Of a stretch of DNA of 35,626 nucleotides, positions 21,862 to 27,340 are shown piece after piece. Under the pieces are notes generated by a model that saw nothing but the letters and a program-made list of their open reading frames with translations, searched no databases and was not told the origin of the DNA. The stretch spans positions 1-35,626 of the forward strand of contig NZ_JABELD010000055.1 of the NCBI RefSeq assembly GCF_018853445.1, written 5' to 3'. Every line of letters begins with the position of its first letter. The first letter of the stretch is position 1. This DNA comes from Acidithiobacillus concretivorus (GTDB taxonomy: Bacteria > Pseudomonadota > Gammaproteobacteria > Acidithiobacillales > Acidithiobacillaceae). The position numbers and the translations under genes are program-made.

Positions 21862-22084
21862 AGCACAGACCGACACCGCCAGACACACGTTAGCACTCAT
21901 CTGCACAGAAACACACAACCGCGCACGGAAGCGCACAAAATGGCAATATTGCCGCAAATAAAAACCACTGTAAGTCACACCGAATAGCACAGACCGACAC
22001 CGCCAGACACACGTTAGCACTCATCTGCACAGAAAAATCTTGATATAGTGTAAAATGATGCACAGACCGACACCGCCAGACACA
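21862..22084. repeat. Direct-repeat array, probable parC-type centromere
   Basis: A 49-bp unit beginning AGCACAGACCGACACCGCC occurs at 21862-21911 and 21986-22035, and its first 25 bp occur again at 22060-22084. Shorter GCRCA elements lie between them. The region has no gene (21785-22211), is just upstream of parM and carries promoter-like motifs between copies. This is the usual arrangement of a type II partition centromere that also represses the operon. Replication iterons are the alternative, but no replication initiator gene is in the window. Confidence 0.7.
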
Positions 22085-22211
22085 TTCATGCACCCACTAA
22101 CACTGAACAGCTAAAAACTGCACGACACAACACAAAAATAAAACCGCATGACTACTCCACTAACCTTATATTATCATTGCTGCGCCAACATTCTGCTTAC
22201 GGCTCCAAAAT

Positions 22212-22820
22212 ATGCCAAGAACCCCAAAAAATCCGATTCCAGAAGAAATTGCCAGTTTAGTTGCCCTTCCTGAAATTCGCTCACGCGCCCCTATTCCAGC
22301 CGGGAGCGACCAAAACATGACTGAATATCTCCGGACCCAGCTCACACGGACAATCCGCTTATTGGGTGAGATTGATGAGACACTGGCCCTTCATGGTCGG
22401 ATACTGGACAGTTACCAGCCTAAGAGTAACGAAAAGATCGGATTGTTCTGGGATCGTCGGGAAGGCCGTATTAACGGTGCTCTACAGCCCTTGATGGTTC
22501 GTTGGCTCATGCGTCATTTTTCCGGTGGATACCGCTGGTTTTATACGGCGTTGCCATTAAAGGGGCTATCCCGCAAAGCGAAGAGCAAAGGCGGCTGGGG
22601 ACTAGGTGTTGATCAAACGCGGGAATCTCTCAACCGGATGCAGGATTTGATTGAGCATCGCCGTCTAATCGTGCATCAGTGGAATTACCTGGCCAGGTCA
22701 CTGACGCACGCAGAAGCCTATGCCCTCGATCTGAAGGCCGAACGTACATCCCTGCGCGATGCGATACCCAAGGGGCCATTCTATGCACAATCCCTGAAGT
22801 ACAACCGACCTCCGGAATAG
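22212..22820 (+). CDS. Hypothetical protein, 202 aa
   Basis: Not recognised. Pro-rich start, then helical segments: YLRTQLTRTIRLLGEIDETL, a basic central part (LFWDRREGRINGALQPLMVRWLMRHF, given here as separate helices LFWDRREG and VRWLMRHF) and LSRKAKSKGGWG, then a helix with LNRMQDLIEHRRLIVHQW. No membrane segment. No clear Shine-Dalgarno before ATG 22212. It diverges from the parM operon across the repeat region, so it may share control with partition. Confidence 0.65.
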   Translation: MPRTPKNPIPEEIASLVALPEIRSRAPIPAGSDQNMTEYLRTQLTRTIRLLGEIDETLALHGRILDSYQPKSNEKIGLFWDRREGRINGALQPLMVRWLMRHFSGGYRWFYTALPLKGLSRKAKSKGGWGLGVDQTRESLNRMQDLIEHRRLIVHQWNYLARSLTHAEAYALDLKAERTSLRDAIPKGPFYAQSLKYNRPPE

Positions 22821-22829
22821 CAGGCAAAG

Positions 22830-22856
22830 AAAAACCCCAAAGCCAAGGCTGTGGGG
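22830..22856 (-). terminator. Cassette terminator
   Basis: Minus strand CCCCACAGCC-TT-GGCTTTGGGG then TTTTT; between convergent genes 22212 and 22867. Confidence 0.87.
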
Positions 22857-22866
22857 TGGGGTGGGT

Positions 22867-22959
22867 TTAGTGCTTACGCGACCAGATCGCAATTCCCAGC
22901 GCGATGAATGCTAGAATTGTGAATAGCGAAAGCCCAGGAATATAGGGTATGTGTCCCAT
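22867..22959 (-). CDS. 30-aa single-helix membrane microprotein
   Basis: MGHIPYIPGLSLFTILAFIA followed by LGIAIWSRKH. One hydrophobic helix and a basic C-terminal SRKH. GGAGG of its ribosome site overlaps the end of the upstream gene, 3 nt before which translation stops, so the two are coupled. It ends with the R/K-H pair also seen in the 25940 and 26033 microproteins. Confidence 0.68.
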   Translation of the reverse strand: MGHIPYIPGLSLFTILAFIALGIAIWSRKH

Positions 22960-22962
22960 AAG

Positions 22963-23148
22963 TTAATCCTCCAGAATGATAATGGCGCTGAATTCTGTTA
23001 GCAAAAAAACGGAAGCAGACCACAGAACCAAGAACCATTGCTCACTAAAGTCTTTAAGTCCATGGTACCCAAAATACCCAAAGAATGCGATTCCGATGAT
23101 ACGGAATGTGGTTGCCAAATGATGTTTCTGATCATGGTTTAGTGACAC
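22963..23148 (-). CDS. Small two-helix membrane protein, family II
   Basis: 61 aa from GTG 23148. Starts MSLNHDQKHHLATTFRIIGI; helix 1 about residues 15-32 (FRIIGIAFFGYFGYHG), helix 2 about 38-58 (FLVLWSASVFLLTEFSAIII). HLA-x-x-FRI-x-GIAFF is shared with the 26130 protein. AGGAGG is 7-12 nt before the GTG, directly after a type B leader. The longer frame to 23367 passes through the leader and previous terminator and is not real. Confidence 0.7.
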   Translation of the reverse strand: MSLNHDQKHHLATTFRIIGIAFFGYFGYHGLKDFSEQWFLVLWSASVFLLTEFSAIIILED

Positions 23149-23160
23149 GATAGAACCCTC

Positions 23161-23211
23161 CTTGTGTCGAAGTAAGTACCAAACACAAGAGGCTGGACAA
23201 GAAGTATGGAA
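23161..23211 (-). promoter_or_regulatory. Cassette leader, type B with perfect 7-bp stem
   Basis: Minus-strand order: box variant ACTTCTTGTCC (23205-23195), then CTTGTGT (23189-23183) pairing with ACACAAG (23167-23161), which continues into GAGG. The stem is longer than in the CTTG-TG-TTTG copies, with matching changes in both arms. Confidence 0.7.
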
Positions 23212-23230
23212 AGGCGGTCGATTGGCAAAG

Positions 23231-23258
23231 AAAAACCCCGATGCCATAGCAAAGGGGT
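23231..23258 (-). terminator. Cassette terminator (variant)
   Basis: Minus strand ACCCCTTTGCTATGGCATCGGGGTTTTT: a weaker stem than the other copies, after the 23273 gene. Confidence 0.75.
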
Positions 23259-23272
23259 TGGGGTAGGGATAG

Positions 23273-23566
23273 TTAAGCTTGCGTGAGATGCGCCGAGAAA
23301 ACCTTGCGAAGATCATTCTGAATCCGCGCACGATCCTGCTCTGTCGTTTCCTTTGGAGATGCGCCATTACGCATTTCGGCTAGATCTTCAGGGCTGGGGT
23401 AGTCCTCTGCAATGGCGGGATCAACCAGATCTAAAAAGAGCCTGGTGATGGCCATAGACAGAAGCCTTTGATCTGTTTCCCACGGATATTTAGCCCTGAT
23501 TTCGGCAAGCATTTGCTTCATGCTCTGGACCTCATTATCGGTAAAGCCAGTTACTAGAAAGTCCAC
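23273..23566 (-). CDS. Small RHH-operon paralogue, 97 aa
   Basis: MDFLVTGFTDNEVQSMKQML...SMAITRLFLDLVDPAIAEDY, PSPEDLAEMRNGAS. The middle aligns with the upstream 23620 protein (AINRLYDDIFPDE...PTPAELDFLRD against AITRLFLDLVDPA...PSPEDLAEMRN), so the two are tandem paralogues that have diverged. It has GGAGGG upstream but no cassette leader; a terminator remnant lies in front of it (23583-23602). Exact function unknown; DNA-binding or antitoxin-like regulator suggested. Confidence 0.65.
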   Translation of the reverse strand: MDFLVTGFTDNEVQSMKQMLAEIRAKYPWETDQRLLSMAITRLFLDLVDPAIAEDYPSPEDLAEMRNGASPKETTEQDRARIQNDLRKVFSAHLTQA

Positions 23567-23582
23567 TGATAACCCTCCAAAA

Positions 23583-23602
23583 ACAAAAGCTGTGGGGTGG
23601 GA
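23583..23602 (-). other. Truncated cassette terminator (deletion scar)
   Basis: Minus strand CCCACCCCACAGC runs straight into TTTTGTTTTTGG; the descending arm of the usual terminator and any box/leader are missing. This probably joined the 23620 and 23273 genes into one transcript. Confidence 0.5.
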
Positions 23603-23619
23603 ACGCAGGTTTCCGTTTT

Positions 23620-23889
23620 TCAGTATCGGAAAATTTTTCCTAAGCCGTCTATAACTTTGGCGTTTTTGTCATCAGGGATGCGATCCCGCAAAAAATCCAA
23701 TTCTGCAGGTGTGGGCATATCATGTGACACCTCATCCGGGAAAATATCGTCGTAAAGCCGATTGATGGCGATGTGAACAGCTTTGTTTTGCGACACGCCA
23801 AGGTGCTCGGAAACCCGCCTTAACGCTTCGTGGGTTGCACCAGTAACGGTCTTTTCTTCTTCAAATCTTACAGTTATTGCTTTTGTCAT
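23620..23889 (-). CDS. RHH-like autoregulator, 89 aa
   Basis: N-terminus MTKAITVRFEEEKTVTGATH gives a strand, then helices EALRRVSEHLGVSQNKAVHI and AINRLYDDIF, as in CopG/RHH or antitoxin-type regulators. AGGAGG lies before ATG 23889. The promoter directly upstream has a palindrome over its -10, which is the natural site for autorepression. Followed by its paralogue at 23273. No toxin gene is recognisable beside it. Confidence 0.68.
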   Translation of the reverse strand: MTKAITVRFEEEKTVTGATHEALRRVSEHLGVSQNKAVHIAINRLYDDIFPDEVSHDMPTPAELDFLRDRIPDDKNAKVIDGLGKIFRY

Positions 23890-23909
23890 AGGTGAGCCTC
23901 CTGTGTTGT

Positions 23910-23942
23910 TGGTATCATAGTGATACCATGCTAATTTTTCAA
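23910..23942 (-). promoter_or_regulatory. Sigma70 promoter with palindromic operator
   Basis: Minus strand TTGAAA (23937-23942), 17 bp, TATGAT (23914-23919). TGGTATCACTATGATACCA (23928-23910) is a perfect 8+3+8 palindrome covering the -10. It is the best promoter in the accessory region and belongs to the only leftward gene there without a box. Confidence 0.8.
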
Positions 23943-23965
23943 CTTAAAAGGCATTCTAGTCGGCA

Positions 23966-23994
23966 AAAAAAACCCCAAAGCCGAAGCGTTGGGG
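23966..23994 (-). terminator. Cassette terminator
   Basis: Minus strand CCCCAA-cgcttcggct-TTGGGG then TTTTTTTT. Confidence 0.87.
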
Positions 23995-24021
23995 TGGGGG
24001 TAGGGGTAAAATTTTGATCCG

Positions 24022-24318
24022 TTACAAATCCGGATCCTTTATAGGTTCTAAAGCCTGTTCGACCACTTCAGCTTCAATAGGAAAATCATCAGTCATTTGC
24101 TCTTCAGTCTCGAACATCTTTTCCGCAAACGGAGAATCGGCAATAGCTATTTCCCGCCACATCAGCACGGGTTCACCATCTGGATCCTTTACCGGCTGCA
24201 TATCTGAACCTTCAATGTCGTAATCAGCGACGACTATCTCAACCCCTGTTCTATCCGCTTCATCGTCCACATAGACGGCCTGTAGCAATCCACCTGATAA
24301 GCTGACCAATATCTTCAT
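24022..24318 (-). CDS. Acidic hypothetical protein, 98 aa
   Basis: MKILVSLSGGLLQAVYVDDE, then VEIVVADYDIEGSD and a strongly acidic C-terminal half (FETEEQMTDDFPIEAEVVEQ). The first 45 residues resemble short plasmid and phage proteins that begin with a strand, SGGL-x-Q and a D-x-D-IEG motif; function unknown. ATG 24318 follows AAGGAG after a type B leader. Single-gene cassette ending at 23966. High acidity could mean DNA mimicry, but there is no further support. Confidence 0.65.
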   Translation of the reverse strand: MKILVSLSGGLLQAVYVDDEADRTGVEIVVADYDIEGSDMQPVKDPDGEPVLMWREIAIADSPFAEKMFETEEQMTDDFPIEAEVVEQALEPIKDPDL

Positions 24319-24323
24319 CGTAA

Positions 24324-24378
24324 TCTCCTTGAGTTTGAGTGAGTACCAAACACAAGAGGCCGGACAAAAAGTATGGAA
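24324..24378 (-). promoter_or_regulatory. Cassette leader, type B
   Basis: Box 24372-24362; CTTG-TG-TTTG and CAAA-CT-CAAG pair between 24353 and 24325, next to AAGGAG. Confidence 0.7.
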
Positions 24379-24404
24379 GCGCAGTCGAGGGGTGATGGGC
24401 AAAG

Positions 24405-24431
24405 AAAAACCCCAAAGCCAAGGCTGTGGGG
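24405..24431 (-). terminator. Cassette terminator
   Basis: Minus strand CCCCACAGCC-TT-GGCTTTGGGG then TTTTT, after the 24451 microprotein. Confidence 0.88.
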
Positions 24432-24450
24432 TGGGGGTATGTATAAGACG

Positions 24451-24597
24451 TTAGGCAGACCGATGTTTCTTCGGCTGCCCTTCCTTATGCTCATGAGCAT
24501 CCATCTTCGCCGAGCGAATGGCTATGAAAACTATGGGAACGCCAACGGAAACCAGTAACGCCAGCGTCATCAACTGCCAAAAAAGGATGTCATTCAT
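24451..24597 (-). CDS. 48-aa single-helix membrane microprotein
   Basis: MNDILFWQLMTLALLVSVGV then PIVFIAIRSAKMDAHEHKEG and a basic end (KKHRSA). Its ATG directly follows the TAG of the upstream family I gene (TAGATG), with GGAGGATAGCTAG in front. Paralogue of 19230-19364. One helix at about residues 8-27 and a His/Lys-rich tail. Confidence 0.72.
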   Translation of the reverse strand: MNDILFWQLMTLALLVSVGVPIVFIAIRSAKMDAHEHKEGQPKKHRSA

Positions 24598-24813
24598 CTA
24601 GCTATCCTCCTTCGATGAGTCGTAAGACATCAAAATCCAAGCTATAGCCTTTCCGATAAGGATAAACCCCCCAGCGACCAGGAATCCAGCATAATTACCA
24701 TGAGTAATGGCGTTTGCCGATGCTAAAGACAAGTTGGTGAAGCCTCCGACCCAAGCGATCCGGTTGAATGTCCGGATCATGTCTTCCCGAACACGTTTAT
24801 TAAACCGGAACAT
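24598..24813 (-). CDS. Small two-helix membrane protein, family I
   Basis: 71 aa. MFRFNKRVREDMIRTFNRIA, helix 1 WVGGFTNLSLASANAI, loop THGNYAG, helix 2 FLVAGGFILIGKAIAWILM, tail SYDSSKEDS. Paralogue of the 19003 protein. GGAGGAAT precedes the ATG; the gene lies 21 nt after the OB-like gene and shares its leader and the 24405 terminator. Function unknown. Confidence 0.73.
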   Translation of the reverse strand: MFRFNKRVREDMIRTFNRIAWVGGFTNLSLASANAITHGNYAGFLVAGGFILIGKAIAWILMSYDSSKEDS

Positions 24814-24834
24814 AATATTCCTCCATTGTTGAAA

Positions 24835-25509
24835 TTACGCCGCAGCAGCCGCAGACCGCACTTCCGCAACTTCGGCAACCTTCTGAGCGAGATCCCAGAA
24901 GTATTCCTCTTTAGCCGCATTACGCGCAGCATTGAGGGTTTTCGGATCCTTGATGCCTGCAGCTTTCAGAGCCTCAACCGCAGTACGCACCTTGTCAGAG
25001 GCAATTTTGAAGTGGGGCTTGGTAGCCTTCACCTCATTACCACCTGCATCCTTGACGGAAGCCTTGAAGTTCGTGAACTTGCGGCCATCCTTGCGTTCCT
25101 CTTCGACCGGAAAGGCCGATAGAGATATTTCAGCGCCCAAGCCCAACTGCATAACAGCAGAACCGAGTTTTGGTACGAGGCTTTCACCAAACTCCGTACC
25201 GACATCAAGAGATAAGATGGTTACGGATCCACGTTCATCAGCCAGATCCACCCGAATCTTGCGATAGGTGTTGCCTTCCTTATCTTTTGTTTCCTTTGTG
25301 GAAACGCCTACTAACTTGCCGGAGAACTTGAACCGAAAGTCAGCCTTGGCTGCTTTCAGGTGTTCGCGGACCATTTTTGCCTGTTGCGCTTCATAGCCTT
25401 TTTTCCAGGCTGCATCTCCGATCTCTGTCTTGACCGCAGCCAAAACCTTGTTGGTGTTTTCGTCGTTGACCAAGATGAATGCGCCTGCCACTGTATTGTG
25501 CTGATACAT
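24835..25509 (-). CDS. Putative OB-fold single-strand-binding-like protein, 224 aa
   Basis: MYQHNTVAGAFILVNDENTN, then a beta-rich core (FRFKFSGKLVGVSTKETKDK, RKIRVDLADERGSVTILSL) and GLGAEISLSAFPVEEERKDG with FTNFKASVKD. The strand pattern with K-D-x-E-G-x-x-Y and G-x-x-x-x-L is like phage and ICE single-strand-binding proteins, but no family is certain. The C-terminus is helical and ends in a run of Ala. ATG 25509 follows GGAGAT and a type A leader like that of ssb. First gene of a three-gene cassette with two small membrane proteins. Confidence 0.6.
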   Translation of the reverse strand: MYQHNTVAGAFILVNDENTNKVLAAVKTEIGDAAWKKGYEAQQAKMVREHLKAAKADFRFKFSGKLVGVSTKETKDKEGNTYRKIRVDLADERGSVTILSLDVGTEFGESLVPKLGSAVMQLGLGAEISLSAFPVEEERKDGRKFTNFKASVKDAGGNEVKATKPHFKIASDKVRTAVEALKAAGIKDPKTLNAARNAAKEEYFWDLAQKVAEVAEVRSAAAAA

Positions 25510-25510
25510 G

Positions 25511-25605
25511 ATAAATCTCCTTCTTAGGATTAAAAAAGAATCCGAACAGGATGTCCGGTATCGTTCCGCAAATAAGTGGGTGGACAAAAAGTATGGAAAG
25601 GCGGT
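25511..25605 (-). promoter_or_regulatory. Cassette leader, type A
   Basis: Box 25592-25582; hairpin CCGGAC-ATCCT-GTTCGG (25558-25542) then ATTCTTTTTT and AAGGAGAT. The 5' arm G opposite U keeps the stem despite a base change relative to the ssb leader. Confidence 0.7.
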
Positions 25606-25752
25606 TCTTGAATATTTACGGCGTATCCGTTATTTTGAAATCAGGCCAAAGAGCATCCCCCCTTCATGTTGGGGTGTGATCTCCTTCCCTACCTTGGGGT
25701 TTTCTTAAATTTTTGGCCAGTCAAGGACAGTCAGTTCCGGGTTCCGTTGCAA

Positions 25753-25807
25753 GGGCTGGCTGTGAGTAGAATTCCCCTTACTGTTCGAGGGCAGCGGACG
25801 CCAGCCC
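25753..25807. ncRNA. Structured non-coding stretch between cassettes
   Basis: The 240 bp from 25606 to 25847 hold no gene. GGGCTGGC (25753-25760) and GCCAGCCC (25800-25807) form a perfect 8-bp closing stem. A partial terminator-like CCTTGGGGTTTTC is at 25691-25704. It may be a small RNA or upstream control of the 24835 cassette; nothing proves transcription. Confidence 0.35.
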
Positions 25808-25847
25808 AGCGTGAACATCGGGCTTTAATTTTGTGCGACGCCCAAAG

Positions 25848-25875
25848 AAAAACCCCAAAGCCGAAGCGTTGGGGT
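25848..25875 (-). terminator. Cassette terminator
   Basis: Minus strand CCCCAA-cgcttcggct-TTGGGG then TTTTT. Confidence 0.87.
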
Positions 25876-25939
25876 GGGGGTTAGGAAGAATTACGGACAA
25901 CAGATCAGTGCTTGTCCTCTTTCCGGATCAACGGGTAGA

Positions 25940-26023
25940 TTAGTGCCGAGACAGCAAATACAGCAGCCCGCCACCAACAACAAAGCCAATAACCGTCATC
26001 GTTATTTCGTATGTTAAGGACAT
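25940..26023 (-). CDS. 27-aa membrane microprotein
   Basis: MSLTYEITMTVIGFVVGGGL followed by LYLLSRH. A single glycine-containing helix with a short polar start and the ending SRH. It begins 9 nt after the stop of the 26033 microprotein with GAGAGGATAAT in front. Last gene of a four-gene cassette. Similar in layout to its neighbour (T-x-x-IGFVV in both), so the two microproteins are probably tandem duplicates. Confidence 0.66.
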   Translation of the reverse strand: MSLTYEITMTVIGFVVGGGLLYLLSRH

Positions 26024-26032
26024 ATTATCCTC

Positions 26033-26128
26033 TCAGTGCCTGTTGCCCATTTTGTTCAACAGGTAGAAAGAAACTGCGATGACAACAAACCCGATAGTCA
26101 ACATGATCACATTATACCAGATCAACAT
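26033..26128 (-). CDS. 31-aa membrane microprotein
   Basis: MLIWYNVIMLTIGFVVIAVS followed by FYLLNKMGNRH. One helix; the ending NRH resembles SRH and SRKH of the other two. GGGGGG lies 8-13 nt before the ATG, within the end of the upstream gene, and the ATG is 1 nt after that stop codon. Shares MLT/TV-IGFVV and YLL with the 25940 peptide. Confidence 0.67.
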   Translation of the reverse strand: MLIWYNVIMLTIGFVVIAVSFYLLNKMGNRH

Positions 26129-26129
26129 C

Positions 26130-26366
26130 TTAGCACCCCCCTTTGCCCAGTATCATATACCCAATCACCTCAAATCCTGCCCATTCCAACAAGCACAATC
26201 CGACAGTTAGGTTTATGACAAGATCAACACCTTTGTCAGACAGAATAGCATGTACATCTGGCCCGGCCACTGCCGCAAAAAAAGCAATTCCGGCAATTCG
26301 GAAGCTGCCAGCCAGGTGTTTCGCCTGCTCACAGTTCAGATTCCACTTCCGGTTGACCGCATTCAT
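26130..26366 (-). CDS. Small two-helix membrane protein, family II
   Basis: 78 aa. A longer polar N-terminus (MNAVNRKWNLNCEQAKHLAG), then SFRIAGIAFFAAVAG (helix 1) and VDLVINLTVGLCLLEWAGFE (helix 2), ending MILGKGGC. Shares HLA-x-x-FRI-x-GIAFF and a second helix with LLE/LTE with the 22963 protein. Its ATG overlaps the TGA of the 26363 gene and AAGGAGG lies in that gene's end, so translation is coupled. Followed by two microproteins. Confidence 0.72.
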   Translation of the reverse strand: MNAVNRKWNLNCEQAKHLAGSFRIAGIAFFAAVAGPDVHAILSDKGVDLVINLTVGLCLLEWAGFEVIGYMILGKGGC

Positions 26367-27169
26367 ACAGCCTCCTTGCGATTCCCGGTCATAACTTCCA
26401 GATACTCCGTCACCGTGATGGTGAGATTGGCAATGGGCTTCTTATCGACCCGGAAGGGCACGAATACTGCGATTGGACCGTAAGAACTACCCAGCCTAAA
26501 GAACCGGCACCCATCACTCCGCCAGGCGTTCTCTGCCTGGTCGAATTTTTCATCTGCCACCAAATGCCCCATAGCCACCGGACGTGCAACCAAAAGCCCG
26601 GATAGCCCGTCTATGGTCACTGCCCCGACATCCAGCCCGGAATCAGGCAAGACGTAAGGATCCCCGACAGATTCTCTCCGGCCTTCCCGAAGATCATTAA
26701 CCGCCTTCTGGAACACCCAGGCTTTTTCTTTCACCCAGGCCAGATAATCCGCTTCGGAAATATCTTCGATGGGCGGGGTAAGTGGCGCGATCAGGTCCAG
26801 TTTGGCCTGACACCAACGCCGGATTGCCGCGAGATCGTTGCCCTTGTCGATTATGGAAATGATGTCCTTCGCAGCCACCATATCATCCCCGTCGGTCACG
26901 ATCAGATCCTCGGTCTTCCCGCCCTTGCGAAAGCGCGAATATTCGGTTTCGGCGTCATACTCGAAATATTCCGAAGAAGTCCTATCATACGGAATCCCCA
27001 GAGTATCAAATTCATCGCAAACCCACGGAATCCCATCTCTGGCTTCATCTTCCGCATACGAAGCGGTTTCGTTGCCTGAAAACTTCAGGGAACTATCATC
27101 GGCCAGTCCCGGAATATACTTAACAGCCCACTCCGGAAATTTCACATCACCATAATAACGATCACTCAT
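26363..27169 (-). CDS. Hypothetical protein, 268 aa
   Basis: Not recognised. MSDRYYGDVKFPEWAVKYIP, acidic and aromatic throughout; a charged middle (FRKGGKTEDLIVTDGDDMVA), helix with WVKEKAWVFQKAVNDLR and a C-terminal beta-rich part (GPIAVFVPFRVDKKPIANL). No signal or membrane helix. ATG 27169 after AAGGAGAT is the start; the hydrophobic N-terminal extension of the longer frame is leader sequence. It heads a cassette whose other three genes are tiny membrane proteins, so it may be their soluble partner. Confidence 0.68.
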   Translation of the reverse strand: MSDRYYGDVKFPEWAVKYIPGLADDSSLKFSGNETASYAEDEARDGIPWVCDEFDTLGIPYDRTSSEYFEYDAETEYSRFRKGGKTEDLIVTDGDDMVAAKDIISIIDKGNDLAAIRRWCQAKLDLIAPLTPPIEDISEADYLAWVKEKAWVFQKAVNDLREGRRESVGDPYVLPDSGLDVGAVTIDGLSGLLVARPVAMGHLVADEKFDQAENAWRSDGCRFFRLGSSYGPIAVFVPFRVDKKPIANLTITVTEYLEVMTGNRKEAV

Positions 27170-27170
27170 G

Positions 27171-27262
27171 ACAAATCTCCTTATTGAGAAAAAAATGAAT
27201 CCGAACGGGATGCTCGGAAGAGTTCCGGAGATAAGTGGGTGGACAAAAAGTATGGATAGGCA
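27171..27262 (-). promoter_or_regulatory. Cassette leader, type A
   Basis: Box 27251-27241; alternative stem CGGA-ACTCT-TCCG; main stem TCCGAGC (27218-27212)-ATCCC-GTTCGGA (27206-27200); ATTCATTTTTTT; AAGGAGAT. Confidence 0.74.
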
Positions 27263-27284
27263 GTTGAGAGGAAAAAAGACAAAG

Positions 27285-27311
27285 AAAAACCCCAAAGCCG
27301 AAGCGTTGGGG
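27285..27311 (-). terminator. Cassette terminator
   Basis: Minus strand CCCCAA-cgcttcggct-TTGGGG then TTTTT, after the VWA gene. Confidence 0.88.
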
Positions 27312-27340
27312 TGGGGGTAAGGTTAGAAACGCCTAAAGAA

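Noticed and set aside
21862-22084. CRISPR array
   Set aside because: Only three copies, unequal in length and spacing (124 and 74 bp), with promoter motifs between; a partition site fits better.
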